From NCBI GenBank assembly GCA_023511625.1, contig JAIMBD010000006.1, positions 1 through 64,000 of the forward strand: 64,000 bases of DNA, in the 5' to 3' direction. Below, piece by piece: positions 9,147 to 17,634 of the stretch (positions within the stretch are counted from its first letter, which is position 1; every line of letters begins with the position of its first letter). Below the pieces are notes generated by a model. That model saw nothing but the letters and a program-made list of their open reading frames with translations, did no database searches and was not told where the DNA came from. The position numbers were made by a program, and so were the translations under genes. Source of the DNA: Bacillota bacterium (GTDB taxonomy: Bacteria > Bacillota > Sulfobacillia > Sulfobacillales > Sulfobacillaceae).

Positions 9147-10148
9147 TTACTGCCAGGCCATGGCCCGACCGCGCGCGTGCCGAAGCCAGGCCGCTACCAA
9201 TTCCCGAGCCTCCGAAGCCGTCTCCAGGGCCGTGGCGAAAGCCCGAAAGCGGGCCGATCCCTCCACCCCTTTGAGGTACCATCCCAACTGCTTGCGCATC
9301 TCGCGCACCGCCACGAACTCGCCCTTGAGCTCGACCAACCGCTCGAGGTGCGCCAGCGCCATGGCCGCCCGCTCCTCGGCCGAAGGGGGCTCGAGCTCTC
9401 GGCCAGTGCGCCAGTAGTGCACGACGCGCCGGAAGATCCACGGGTCGCCGAACGACGCCCGCCCGATCATCACGGCGTCGCACCCGGTCTCCTCCATCAT
9501 GCGCGCGGCGGCTTGCGGGCCATCGACGTCCCCGTTGCCGATCACCGGCACGGCATCGCCCACGCGCGCTTTGACTTGACGGATATAGTCCCAGTTCGCC
9601 GGGCGCTGGTAGAAGTCGGCCCGGGTGCGGGCGTGAATGGCGATGGCCTGAACTCCAAGCGCCACAAAGCGTTCCGCCAACTGGGGCGCCGTGATGGACG
9701 ATGCGTCCCAGCCGGCCCGCATCTTGACCGTAACGGGAATGCGCACGGCCTTCACTACGGCCTCCACCACCGCTTCGGCCACGTCGGCCCGCGTCAACAG
9801 GGCCGACCCATCGCCGTTGGCCACCACCTTGCGCACCGGGCAGCCCATGTTAATATCCACCAGGTCTGCCCCGGCCGCCTCGGCCATTCGGGCCGCCTCG
9901 GCCATCGTTTCCGGGTCCGACCCCGCGATCTGGACGCCGACCGGCGCCTCCTCCGGGTCGAGGTCCATCATCGACGCGCTCTTGCGACTTTGATGCAGCA
10001 AGGCATTGGCATTGACCATCTCGGTGACGCACAGCCCTGCCCCTTGGCGGCGCGCAATCAGCCGATAGGCGCGGTTGGATACGCCTGCCATGGGCGCCAG
10101 CAGGACCGGCGGATCGATGGTAAGCGTCCCAATCTGCAAGGCCTCCAC
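9147..10148 (-). CDS. dusB: tRNA-dihydrouridine synthase B
   Basis: An FMN-dependent TIM-barrel enzyme that reduces uridine to dihydrouridine in tRNA. Visible motifs are PVLLAPMAGVSNRAYR near the N-terminus, DINMGCPVRKVV with the catalytic Cys, VKMRAGWD, AIAIHARTR and VIGNGDVDGP. An ATG further upstream (10196) would include the promoter -10 box, so I place the start at the GTG at 10148, with GGAG a few bases before it; a TTG at 10139 is also possible. It has its own extended -10 promoter. In Bacillus the gene also lies upstream of lysS. Confidence 0.9.
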   Translation of the reverse strand: MEALQIGTLTIDPPVLLAPMAGVSNRAYRLIARRQGAGLCVTEMVNANALLHQSRKSASMMDLDPEEAPVGVQIAGSDPETMAEAARMAEAAGADLVDINMGCPVRKVVANGDGSALLTRADVAEAVVEAVVKAVRIPVTVKMRAGWDASSITAPQLAERFVALGVQAIAIHARTRADFYQRPANWDYIRQVKARVGDAVPVIGNGDVDGPQAAARMMEETGCDAVMIGRASFGDPWIFRRVVHYWRTGRELEPPSAEERAAMALAHLERLVELKGEFVAVREMRKQLGWYLKGVEGSARFRAFATALETASEARELVAAWLRHARGRAMAWQ

Positions 10149-10169
10149 CTCGCTCCAAATTTGTCCCTC

Positions 10170-10178
10170 ATTGTAGCA
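10170..10178 (-). promoter_or_regulatory. Extended -10 promoter of dusB
   Basis: On the minus strand TGC-TACAAT (an extended -10 element) lies about 22 bases before the dusB GTG; no good -35 is present, as is usual for extended -10 promoters. The transcript would start near 10163, leaving a leader of about 15 bases that just fits the GGAG. Confidence 0.55.
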
Positions 10179-10208
10179 CATTCTATGCGGCAGCATGAAC
10201 CCGCGCCG

Positions 10209-11387
10209 TTACCCGAGGGCCCGGGGCGGCCCTGGGGGCGTCCACGCCAATTGGGCGCGGCGCACCCATCGGCCCGGTTCGGTCCGAAGCCGCACCACCG
10301 CGCCGCGCGCTGCGGCCGGTCCCAGCCACCGGGCAAGCCAAGCGGCCACCGTCTCCGGTTCCCCCCGATCCAACCACAGCCACCAGTCGGCGACGGCGAT
10401 CGCCTCCCACACCTGGGTAGGCCACGTCGACGATGCGCCGGCGTCCTGGATCAGCACTGCCCAGGCCTGGGCCGGGACGGCTTCCGGGTCTTCCAACAAC
10501 CACGCCCAGACCGGTCCTTCCGGCCGTGCGGCAAAGGCTCGCCCCCACGCCTCCGCCCAGGCCACACTCCACGTGGCCTTGGGGCCGTGGACCACCACCG
10601 CCCGGGTGGGCAAAAACCAGGCCCCCTGGCCCAATTCCGGCACCAGCACCCGCCGGCCCGGCCAGGCCTGGCCGGCTTGCACCCGGCCCTCCCAGCCAGA
10701 GACTGTCGCCTCCTCCAGCCGGCGCCGCCGCACCCAAAACGCGGCCCCATCGACCGACTCCTCGCCCATCCACGGCAAGGGGGAGGGGCCCGGCGGCTGA
10801 TGCGCGCTCCGCGCCACATACCGCCGTATGGCGTTGAGGGCCTCGGCCTTCACCCGCTGCCCCTCGGCCTGGCGGGTGCCGGAAAACCGCGCGATCTGCC
10901 CGGCCAGCTCCCGCGCCTCAAGCGCCAGGCGGGCGCGGGCGAAGAGGTCTCCCCCGCTCGGGGAAATCCGCCGCAGCCACCGACCGAGATCCGCCAACAG
11001 CCCCACCCCGTCGATAGGCTCCCCGATTCCGCCCCGCGCTAGGGCAAAGGCCAAGACGCCCCGGGCGTGGGCCAAGGGAGCCCAGGGCGCTCGCCACGCC
11101 TCGGCGGCGATGCGGCGGGCCGCCCAGCGGGCGTAGCGCCCCACGGGGACCCATGCCGGCGTGCCGGCCCGCGCTGTCGCCTCGGCCAAGTCTCGCCACC
11201 GCTGCCACTCCGCCGCAAACCCGGCGGCATCCCAGCGGGGCCACCACTGGACTGGGGTCCCCTCCAGCCAATTCGCTGCCGACACCGGGTAGCGGTCGCG
11301 CATCAACCGCTCCACCATCGCCCCCAGCGCCGGGTGCTCTCCGTCCGCGGGTCTTCGGGTGTGATGCGGATCGTGTGCCTGTGCCAC
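10209..11387 (-). CDS. Tryptophan-rich hypothetical protein
   Basis: A 392-residue soluble protein that I do not recognise. It is rich in Trp, Ala and Arg, with repeated W-x-x-W and RYARWAARR-type helices in the first half, which looks alpha-helical. The second half has alternating beta-like strands (RRVLVPELGQGAWFLPTRAVVVHG and AWAVLIQDAGAS) and ends in a basic strand. No Walker, zinc or catalytic motif stands out. The GTG start has GGAGGGAGCGAG before it. It lies between the enoyl-CoA hydratase gene and dusB with its own spacing to both. Composition matches the neighbourhood, so there is no sign of recent transfer. Confidence 0.55.
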   Translation of the reverse strand: MAQAHDPHHTRRPADGEHPALGAMVERLMRDRYPVSAANWLEGTPVQWWPRWDAAGFAAEWQRWRDLAEATARAGTPAWVPVGRYARWAARRIAAEAWRAPWAPLAHARGVLAFALARGGIGEPIDGVGLLADLGRWLRRISPSGGDLFARARLALEARELAGQIARFSGTRQAEGQRVKAEALNAIRRYVARSAHQPPGPSPLPWMGEESVDGAAFWVRRRRLEEATVSGWEGRVQAGQAWPGRRVLVPELGQGAWFLPTRAVVVHGPKATWSVAWAEAWGRAFAARPEGPVWAWLLEDPEAVPAQAWAVLIQDAGASSTWPTQVWEAIAVADWWLWLDRGEPETVAAWLARWLGPAAARGAVVRLRTEPGRWVRRAQLAWTPPGPPRALG

Positions 11388-11435
11388 CCTCGCTCCCTCC
11401 TCGGCTCACGATATGCCGCCGGGGAGGGTGCGGCC

Positions 11436-12206
11436 TTACTCCGCTCGACGGCGCCGGGCCAAGAAGGCCTGGACTCGCTCGCGGGCCAACGGGGTGTCGA
11501 TCAGGGCCTGAAATCGGTCCGCCTCCTGCCGCAGCCCGGGCTCCAAGGCGGCAGGGTCGGCCCCCTGTACCAGTGCCTTCAACGCACGCAGGGCCAGCGG
11601 CGGCTGTTCAGCCAACACCCGGGCCCGCTCCCGAGCCGCCGGCCACAGCCCGTCCGCCGGCACGACCCAATCCACCAGCCCCAGCGCCGCCGCCTCCTCT
11701 CCGCTCACCGGAGATCCCGCGGCCATCAGCCACAAGGCGCGACTGGCCCCCACCAGGCGCGGCAGGCGCTGGGTACCGCCAAAGCCGGGAATCAGCCCGA
11801 GCCTGACCTCGGGCAAAGCCAGCCGGGCCGAAGCCGCCGCCAAGCGAAAGTCGCAAGCCAAGGCCAGCTCGAGCCCCCCACCCAGCGCATGGCCGCCAAT
11901 GACTGCCATCGACAGGAGCGGGCTTTGGGCGATGCGGGACAACACCGCCTGCCCAAGGCGCGACAGCGTCCACGGGCCGACGCCCTCGGCGTGTTGGGCC
12001 AGGTCTAAAAGGTCGGCGCCCGCCGAAAAGGTGCGGCCTCGACCTCCCACCAACACCACGCGCAGTTCGGGATCCGCCTCCAGTTCTTCCCAGCGGCGCT
12101 CCAGCTCCCTGAGGTCCTCAGCCCGGATGGCGTTCAGCCGTTCCGGGCGGTTGAGGTATAGCTCCGCCCATCCCGGGTGCGGACGCTCCAACTCCCAGCC
12201 CGCCAT
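11436..12206 (-). CDS. Enoyl-CoA hydratase/isomerase (crotonase) family protein
   Basis: 256 residues, the standard crotonase length. The oxyanion-hole stretch FSAGADLLDL and the second signature GGHALGGGLELALACDFRLA are present, and both catalytic Glu positions of hydratases are kept (GGLELA and LPEVRLGL), which argues for hydration of 2-enoyl-CoA over a pure isomerase or hydrolase. It starts 18 bases after the coaX stop, so it is probably cotranscribed with coaX. No other beta-oxidation genes are adjacent, so the physiological acyl chain cannot be told. Confidence 0.85.
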   Translation of the reverse strand: MAGWELERPHPGWAELYLNRPERLNAIRAEDLRELERRWEELEADPELRVVLVGGRGRTFSAGADLLDLAQHAEGVGPWTLSRLGQAVLSRIAQSPLLSMAVIGGHALGGGLELALACDFRLAAASARLALPEVRLGLIPGFGGTQRLPRLVGASRALWLMAAGSPVSGEEAAALGLVDWVVPADGLWPAARERARVLAEQPPLALRALKALVQGADPAALEPGLRQEADRFQALIDTPLARERVQAFLARRRRAE

Positions 12207-12224
12207 CGTCGCCTCCTCCGCCCG

Positions 12225-13004
12225 TCATTCGGGACGACCTTCGCGCTCCAACCACTCCACCGCGTAGCGTAGCCCATCGAGGGTGAGCTTGGGTTCGAGC
12301 CGGGCAGGAAAGTGCAGCCACGGCAACAGGCGCTGGCTCCACCCCCCCGTGAGCACCACCGGAGCCTCTTCCCCCAGCGCCTTCCAGGTCCGGGTGACCA
12401 GCTCCCGCACCATCCCCACGAAGCCGTGTCCCACTCCCACCGAGACCGCCGCGGCGGTGTTGCGCCCGAGCGCGAGGTCGGGAATGGTCGGCGCCACCAG
12501 AGGCAGCTTGGCAGTCCCCTGCGCCAGGGCCTGGGCCAAGAAATGGGGACCGGGCGCGATGGCGCCGCCCAAAAATCGTCCCTCCCAGGAGACCGCGTCG
12601 ACGGTGGCGGTGGTGCCGACGTCTACCACCACGACGGCCGCCTGCACCTTGTGCCACGCCGCCAAGGCGTTGACGAAGCGGTCGGCGCCCAGGCTGTCCG
12701 GGGGCACGTAGTCGACGGCCATGCCGTATCCCGGCGGTTGAATCTCGATGGGAGGCAGTTCCGACAACACCTCGCCCACGCGCATAAAGATGGGGGTCAG
12801 CAGCGGCACCACCGAAGCGATGGCGCACCGCCGAACCCCCTCGAGTCCCACCTGGTGCAGAAGGCTGTGCAACGAGATGCGGTACTCGTCGGCGGTGCGC
12901 CTGACGTCGGTCGACAACCGCCACTCCTCGCGCCAACTGCCATCGAGCCATAATCCCAGCTTGATGTGCGTATTTCCGATATCGATGGCCAAGAGTGGGT
13001 CCAC
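12225..13004 (-). CDS. coaX: Type III pantothenate kinase
   Basis: Phosphorylates pantothenate in the first step of CoA synthesis. It is an ASKHA-fold kinase with the phosphate-1 motif LLAIDIGNTHIKLGL, the pantothenate-binding DSLGADRFVNALAAW and the phosphate-2 motif VVVDVGTTATVDAV, then GGAIAPGPHFL. 259 residues, as expected for CoaX. The GTG start is preceded by GAGGAGGCAGCCT. It leads the coaX-enoyl-CoA hydratase pair. In Bacillus coaX follows ftsH; here the two are 24 kb apart. Confidence 0.95.
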   Translation of the reverse strand: MDPLLAIDIGNTHIKLGLWLDGSWREEWRLSTDVRRTADEYRISLHSLLHQVGLEGVRRCAIASVVPLLTPIFMRVGEVLSELPPIEIQPPGYGMAVDYVPPDSLGADRFVNALAAWHKVQAAVVVVDVGTTATVDAVSWEGRFLGGAIAPGPHFLAQALAQGTAKLPLVAPTIPDLALGRNTAAAVSVGVGHGFVGMVRELVTRTWKALGEEAPVVLTGGWSQRLLPWLHFPARLEPKLTLDGLRYAVEWLEREGRPE

Positions 13005-13102
13005 AGGCTGCCTCCTCGCTTGCGATGTGCCTTTATGCTAGCACAACCCGCCCCCGGGGGGTCCCCCCTCCCCCGGGTCGGGTACCGTGCCAGGCGGCCT
13101 TC

Positions 13103-13111
13103 TGGTACAAT
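13103..13111 (+). promoter_or_regulatory. Extended -10 promoter before DUF190-moeA
   Basis: TGG-TACAAT on the plus strand matches an extended -10 element in the 250-base space between divergent coaX and the DUF190 gene. Transcription would begin near 13118, giving a leader of about 140 bases. I found no riboswitch consensus in it. Confidence 0.5.
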
Positions 13112-13258
13112 GAAACCGTCCAGAACGATCCATGTCCGAAAGAGCATCAACCGGCCGGACACTGCGAACGGCTGCGAATTGGCTGAGGTGGGGAAGGCCA
13201 GGACGTCTCGGGGTCATTGGTCATTGCCTGGGGCCGTATCGGGAAGGAGGGCAAGGGC

Positions 13259-13645
13259 GTGACGGCCAAAATCACCGGCACGGCAGAGCGCTTGAGGATT
13301 TTCATCGGCGAGAGCGACCGCCACGGCCCTGTACCGCTGTACCACGCCATCGTCCTCAAGGCCCGCGAGATGGGACTGGCAGGGGCCACGGTCACCCGAG
13401 GATTCGAGGGATTTGGTGCCGCGAGCCGCATCAAGACCGCCCAGCTCCTCGACCTGTCCAGTGACCTGCCCGTGGTGATCGAGATCGTCGACTCGCGCGA
13501 GTACATCGACCGGTTTCTGCCGGTATTGGACACCTTGGTAGAAGAGGGAATGATCACGCGCGACCCGGTCCAGGTCATCAAATACGCCCACCGAACTCCG
13601 CGTCCGGACCACGTCGACCCCCCGGAGGAGCAAAATCGCCCATGA
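13259..13645 (+). CDS. DUF190 (PII-like) family protein
   Basis: About 128 residues with a ferredoxin-like, PII-related fold. The family pattern is clear: LRIFIGESDRHGPVPLYHAIV, KAREMGLAGATVTRGFEGFG, then LPVVIEIVDS and a closing RDPVQVIKY strand. DUF190 proteins usually sit beside CrcB fluoride channels or transporters and may bind nucleotides; no crcB is visible here. I chose the GTG at 13259 because GGGAAGGAGG lies 8 bases before it; the open frame upstream is not conserved. It overlaps the moeA ATG by 4 bases (ATGA), so the two are translationally coupled, an unusual partner for DUF190. Confidence 0.8.
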   Translation: MTAKITGTAERLRIFIGESDRHGPVPLYHAIVLKAREMGLAGATVTRGFEGFGAASRIKTAQLLDLSSDLPVVIEIVDSREYIDRFLPVLDTLVEEGMITRDPVQVIKYAHRTPRPDHVDPPEEQNRP

Positions 13646-14847
13646 TGAGCGTCGCTGAAGCCCAAGCCCAAATCTTGGCGCAAGTCCCCCGCCTCGGGAC
13701 CGAATCCGTCGACCTGTTGTCGGCCCTCGGCCGCGTCCTGGCCAAACCCGTAGTCGCTCGCGACGACCTGCCCCCGTTTGACAACACCTCCATGGACGGC
13801 TACGCCGTGATCGCGGCCGACACCCAGGCGGCGCCGGTGACGCTGCACGTGGTGGGCACAGTGCCGGCCGGACGGATGGCCCCGTTTCGCATCGAGCGGG
13901 GTCAGACGGCCAAGATCATGACCGGAGCGCCGCTCCCGCCGGGTGCCGACGCGGTGGTGCAGGTGGAGTGGACCCGCCCGGCCGAGGCCGGACGGGTGGT
14001 GATCGAGCGTCCCGTAGAGCCGGGGCACAACCTGCGCCACCGCGGGGAGGATGTGCGTGCGGGACAGGTGGTGCTGGACGCGGGGGAGCGCATCACGCCT
14101 GGCGTGGTAGGCATTCTGGCGGCAGTCGGCGCGACGGCGGTCGAGGTCTGGCGCCGCCCGCGGGTGGCCATCCTGGCCACCGGCGACGAACTGGTGGCCA
14201 TCGATCAGCCTCTTCGGCCCGGCACCATTCGCAACTCCAACAGCTACGCCTTGGCCGCGGCCGTGGAGGCGGCAGGCGGCGATCCCATCCTTTTGCCGCC
14301 GGCACCCGATGAGCTCGGCGCCATCGAAGCCGCCTTGGTCCGCGCCCTGGACGTGGAGCAGGCCGACGTCGTCATCAGCTCTGGCGGCGTGTCCGTCGGC
14401 GATTTCGACCTCGTCAAGGCCGCCCTGGAACGCCACGGCGAGCTCGATTTCTGGCGCGTGCACATGAAACCCGGCAAGCCTATGGTCTTTGGCCACCTCG
14501 GCCGCCGCCCGTTTCTCGGCTTGCCCGGCAACCCGGTCTCGGCGCTGGTCACCTTCGAGCTCTTCGTGCGCCCCTTGCTCCGCGAGATGCAAGGCGACCG
14601 CGACTGGCAGCGCCCAGTGGTGGCGCTGCCCTTGGCCGAACCGTTCAGCGAAGTCTCTGACCGGCCCCATTACGTGCGCGTGCGCATCGCCCCCAATGGC
14701 GCAGGCGAACTGTCCGCATGGCCCAATCCCGCACAGGGGTCCAACATTCAGACCTCGTGGCATCGCGCCCGGGGGCTGATGGTGGTGCCGGAGAACAGCG
14801 GTCCCTGGGCGCCGGGCGACCGGCTGCCGGTCATCCTGCTCGACTGA
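13642..14847 (+). CDS. moeA: Molybdopterin molybdenumtransferase MoeA
   Basis: Inserts molybdate into adenylylated molybdopterin to form Moco. The 401-residue protein shows the MoeA layout: an N-terminal domain with PPFDNTSMDGYAV, AKIMTGAPLPPGADAVVQ, the MoCF_biosynth core ATGDELV and SSGGVSVGDFDLV, then KPGKPMVFG and GLPGNPVSALVTFELF, and a C-terminal beta-barrel. It is coupled to the DUF190 gene upstream. Its product would serve the orphan molybdenum hydroxylase at 2-4 kb. Its last 17 bases overlap the convergent MmgE/PrpD gene. Confidence 0.95.
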   Translation: MMSVAEAQAQILAQVPRLGTESVDLLSALGRVLAKPVVARDDLPPFDNTSMDGYAVIAADTQAAPVTLHVVGTVPAGRMAPFRIERGQTAKIMTGAPLPPGADAVVQVEWTRPAEAGRVVIERPVEPGHNLRHRGEDVRAGQVVLDAGERITPGVVGILAAVGATAVEVWRRPRVAILATGDELVAIDQPLRPGTIRNSNSYALAAAVEAAGGDPILLPPAPDELGAIEAALVRALDVEQADVVISSGGVSVGDFDLVKAALERHGELDFWRVHMKPGKPMVFGHLGRRPFLGLPGNPVSALVTFELFVRPLLREMQGDRDWQRPVVALPLAEPFSEVSDRPHYVRVRIAPNGAGELSAWPNPAQGSNIQTSWHRARGLMVVPENSGPWAPGDRLPVILLD

Positions 14848-16150
14848 CCTCGCCTTGGCCCCACAGTTGCCGGAAGGGATCAGGAGGAACGCTTAAGGTC
14901 TTCACGCGCTGCCACCCGTCCTCTGCGCCGCTCTGCCCGCGCGGCCACGTCTTGCGCCACTTTTCGGAAAGGTCCGACCAGGTCAACGGACGGGCGAGGC
15001 TGCCGCGCGCGTGCGCCACGTGGTGGCGGCGCGGAGCTCCTGACTCGCACTCGACGGTCACCGTGGCGCTGTCGCGGGCCAAGGCCGGTGTCGGCACGAG
15101 TTCCACGCGGCGCTCCACCGCCGCCGTCCACGGGTCGAGCGGTTGGTCGAAATCCTCAGGGGCCACCCGACCGCGCACCAGCGCCAGCGCGATCAAAGCG
15201 GTGGCGCTGAATTTGACCGCCAGCCCGTGCGTCGGGTGCCGCAATCCGGTGAGCTCGACCACCAGCGGGTGGACCTCGGCCGTGACCCGGCGGATGGCGT
15301 GGGGGTCGATCTCGGCATGCAGGGCCAACGCGGCATCGATGGCGGGATGGGTGACGATTCCGGAAGGATACGGCTTGAAGGTGTCCTCCAAAAACCGCCA
15401 ACGCTGCCCGAGCTCGGCCGTGATGGCTTCGGGGTGAAAATCGTCACCGGCGATGCGCAGCCCTCGCCGATGTTCCAGGGCATCGGGGGGTGCCGTCACC
15501 CCAACGGCCGCCGCCTCGGCCGCCGACCACCCGATCTCCGCCGCGCGCCCCACCTGATACGGTTTGCCCATGGTGCCAAAAGCCGCCCGCAGGCCCACCG
15601 GTTGCAACGCCGCCAGAGCCAACGCGGCCGTCGCCGCCGAAGGTGCGAGCCCCCACAGGCGGGCCACGCCGGCCGCTGCCCCGATCCCCCCCGTGCTGGC
15701 GGTGATGTGCCAGCCGCGGTCGTAGTGGGAGGGGCTAAGGCACTCCGCCACGCGGATCCCAACTTCGGTGCCCACGGCAATGGCGTCGAGCCACTCGGCC
15801 CACTCCGCCCCCGGCGGCAGGGCCGCCCAGGTGGCGGCGATGACCGGCGTCGTGGGGTGGGTGACCGTGCCAAGATGCGTGTCGTCAAAGTCGTCGAGGT
15901 GCCCTAAGGCCCCGTTGACCAAAGCGGCCACGGCTGCCGGCGCCGCAGGCCCTCCTACCACCGGCACTGGGCCCGCCCCGGCGCGGCGCGCCACGGCCAA
16001 AAAGGGCCCGGCCACTGGCAGATGCGCGGCGTGATACGCCACCGCCAGCCAATTGGCGAATGCGCGGTGGGCATGGTCGCGCACTGCGGCCGGCACCGCC
16101 TCCGACGGGGCGGTCACGGCAAACGCGGCCAGCGTCTCCAAAAGGGTCAT
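14831..16150 (-). CDS. MmgE/PrpD family protein
   Basis: A 439-residue member of the MmgE/PrpD fold, which includes 2-methylcitrate dehydratase, cis-aconitate decarboxylase and uncharacterised lyases. The N-terminal helical domain shows GALGHLDDFDDTHLG and THPTTPVIAATWAA, with ITASTGGIGAAAGVARLWGL and FGTMGKPYQVGRAAEIG further on, all typical of the family; the C-terminal lid begins near FKPYPSG. The ATG at 16150 has GGAGAGGAGGCAGGC before it, while the longer frame reaching 16417 runs into the rib leader and is rejected. No methylcitrate synthase or methylisocitrate lyase is nearby, so substrate assignment to methylcitrate is not supported. It diverges from the riboflavin operon. Confidence 0.8.
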   Translation of the reverse strand: MTLLETLAAFAVTAPSEAVPAAVRDHAHRAFANWLAVAYHAAHLPVAGPFLAVARRAGAGPVPVVGGPAAPAAVAALVNGALGHLDDFDDTHLGTVTHPTTPVIAATWAALPPGAEWAEWLDAIAVGTEVGIRVAECLSPSHYDRGWHITASTGGIGAAAGVARLWGLAPSAATAALALAALQPVGLRAAFGTMGKPYQVGRAAEIGWSAAEAAAVGVTAPPDALEHRRGLRIAGDDFHPEAITAELGQRWRFLEDTFKPYPSGIVTHPAIDAALALHAEIDPHAIRRVTAEVHPLVVELTGLRHPTHGLAVKFSATALIALALVRGRVAPEDFDQPLDPWTAAVERRVELVPTPALARDSATVTVECESGAPRRHHVAHARGSLARPLTWSDLSEKWRKTWPRGQSGAEDGWQRVKTLSVPPDPFRQLWGQGEVSRAG

Positions 16151-16247
16151 GCCTGCCTCCTCTCCCCTAACCACCGGGCCCCACAAACGGCGTGGACGAT
16201 ACCCTGAGCATACACCGAACGATGAAGGGAGGGGAGAGGGGGCGAAA

Positions 16248-16276
16248 TTGACCGAGGCCCGGCAACCGGCTACAAT
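16248..16276 (+). promoter_or_regulatory. Sigma-A promoter of the riboflavin operon
   Basis: TTGACC at 16248-16253 and TACAAT at 16271-16276 are separated by exactly 17 bases, the best-matching housekeeping promoter I see in the window. The start point is expected near 16283, 126 bases before the ribD GTG. Confidence 0.75.
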
Positions 16277-16282
16277 GAAGGC

Positions 16283-16408
16283 AAAATCGGGATGGCGTCC
16301 ACGGCGGCGGGCTTTGTGGTCCCCCGCACCTTGGGGTGATCCCTCCGAAGGCCGGCGAGGCTGGGGAGGGGTCTTTCGTTGTTCCGCGCGGGGGGAGGGG
16401 GTGGTAAC
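16283..16408 (+). promoter_or_regulatory. ribD leader with terminator-like hairpin (putative attenuator)
   Basis: The leader contains GATCCCTCC (16338-16346) able to pair with GGAGGGGTC (16365-16373, one G-T pair), an inner GCC/GGC stem, and then TTTCGTTGTT: the look of a weak intrinsic terminator. Just upstream, TCCCC and GGGG (about 16319-16336) can form a competing hairpin. The FMN riboswitch (RFN) core GGGTGAAATTCCC and its CCGAC partner are absent, although rib operons of Bacillota normally carry it. Another FMN-sensing or other control may be present; this is inference. Confidence 0.4.
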
Positions 16409-17605
16409 GTGATCCATCCAATGCGGCGCGCCTTGGCCTTGGCGCGCCGAGCCGAGGGCTGGACTTCACCCAATCCCATGGTCGGCGCCGTGCTGGTCAA
16501 AGACGGACAAGTGGTGGGGGAAGGCTACCACCGGCGAGCCGGGGCGCCCCACGCCGAGGTCGAAGCCATCCGCGCCGCCGGCCCGAACGCCGCCGGGGCC
16601 ACCCTGTACGTGACCTTGGAGCCGTGCAACCACCACGGCCGCACACCGCCGTGTACCGAGGCCATCCTCGCCGCCGGCATTCGAGAGGTTCACGTTGCCG
16701 TGCCCGACCCCAACCCCGAGGTAGCGGGAGGCGGAGGGCGGTGGCTTGCGGACCACGGCATCCGCGTGGTATGGGGCGAAGAGGCCGCGGCGGCCCTGGC
16801 CCTCAATCGCCCCTTCTTCTGTTGGGCCCGGCTGGGGCGTCCGTACGTGATCCTCAAGGCCGCGACCAGCCTCGACGGTAAGGTGGCCACGAGCAGCGGC
16901 CAGTCCAAGTACCTCACCCAGCGGCGGGCCCTCGCCGCCGCGCACGCCTGGCGCCGCAAAGTGGACGCCATCGCGGTAGGGTCCGGCACGGTGCTGGCCG
17001 ACGATCCCGCGCTGACCTACCGCGGGCGCACCCCCGGCCGCGACCCGGTGCGCGTGGTCTTAGATGGGCGCGGGCGGATACCGCCGACGGCTGCCCTCTT
17101 TTCCACCTCCTCTGCCGCTCCGGCCCTGGTGTACACCACCGACCAGGCCTCGCGCGAGTGGGAGCGCGCCGTCTTTGTAGCAGGCGGGGAAGTGGTACGG
17201 GTCCAGGCCGACGCCGCCGGCCACCCGCGCCTCGACGAGGTCTTGAGCGACCTGGCCCACCGCCACGTGCTGTCCCTGTTGGTCGAAGGAGGACCGACCG
17301 TCCACGCCGCCCTCATCCGGGCCGGCTTCGCCGACCGCTGGCTGTCGTTTCTCGCACCCCTGGTCTTGGGCGACCCGGCCCCCGGTGCAGTGGGCCCTCC
17401 AGGTTGGACCGACATACGCGGCGCTCCGCGCCTCGAAGTCCGACGCGTGCAGCGCCTAGACCCCGACATCCTGATTGAAGCCGATTTCCGGGATTCGCCG
17501 GTCGTGGGTTGGGAGCGCGAGGCCGAGGAGCTGGCCTCCCACGCGTCAAGCCAAAGCGCGCCTCGCGTCCCAAGTCCGTCCTCAAGCGGTCCCGCGGATA
17601 AGTAA
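16409..17605 (+). CDS. ribD: Bifunctional riboflavin deaminase/reductase RibD
   Basis: Deaminates and then reduces the pyrimidine intermediate after GTP cyclohydrolase II. The N-terminal deaminase has the zinc ligands HAE and PCNHHGRTPPC; the C-terminal reductase has KAATSLDGKVAT, AVGSGTVLADDPALTYR and LLVEGGPTVH. The common NPxVAGKG turn reads NPEVAGGGG, so the Lys is lost. The tail after ILIEADF extends about 40 residues beyond most RibD proteins and is low complexity. I use the GTG at 16409, preceded by GGGGGAGGGGG. First gene of ribD-ribE-ribBA-ribH. Confidence 0.95.
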   Translation: MIHPMRRALALARRAEGWTSPNPMVGAVLVKDGQVVGEGYHRRAGAPHAEVEAIRAAGPNAAGATLYVTLEPCNHHGRTPPCTEAILAAGIREVHVAVPDPNPEVAGGGGRWLADHGIRVVWGEEAAAALALNRPFFCWARLGRPYVILKAATSLDGKVATSSGQSKYLTQRRALAAAHAWRRKVDAIAVGSGTVLADDPALTYRGRTPGRDPVRVVLDGRGRIPPTAALFSTSSAAPALVYTTDQASREWERAVFVAGGEVVRVQADAAGHPRLDEVLSDLAHRHVLSLLVEGGPTVHAALIRAGFADRWLSFLAPLVLGDPAPGAVGPPGWTDIRGAPRLEVRRVQRLDPDILIEADFRDSPVVGWEREAEELASHASSQSAPRVPSPSSSGPADK

Positions 17606-17634
17606 TCGGATTAAGTAAGGAGGGGGATGGGGCC

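Noticed and set aside
9111-11042. 643-codon open frame on the plus strand opposite dusB and the Trp-rich gene
   Set aside because: Product is Pro/Arg/His-rich without motifs; typical antisense shadow of GC-rich codon use.
13147-14763. 538-codon open frame opposite moeA
   Set aside because: Exact antisense of a well-conserved gene; no motif or ribosome site.
16283-16408. FMN riboswitch ahead of ribD, also a T-box-like GGGGTGGTAAC near the ribosome site
   Set aside because: The RFN core AGGGTGAAATTCCC and CCGACAGT are absent; the T-box-like run overlaps the ribosome site and lacks stem I and a specifier loop.
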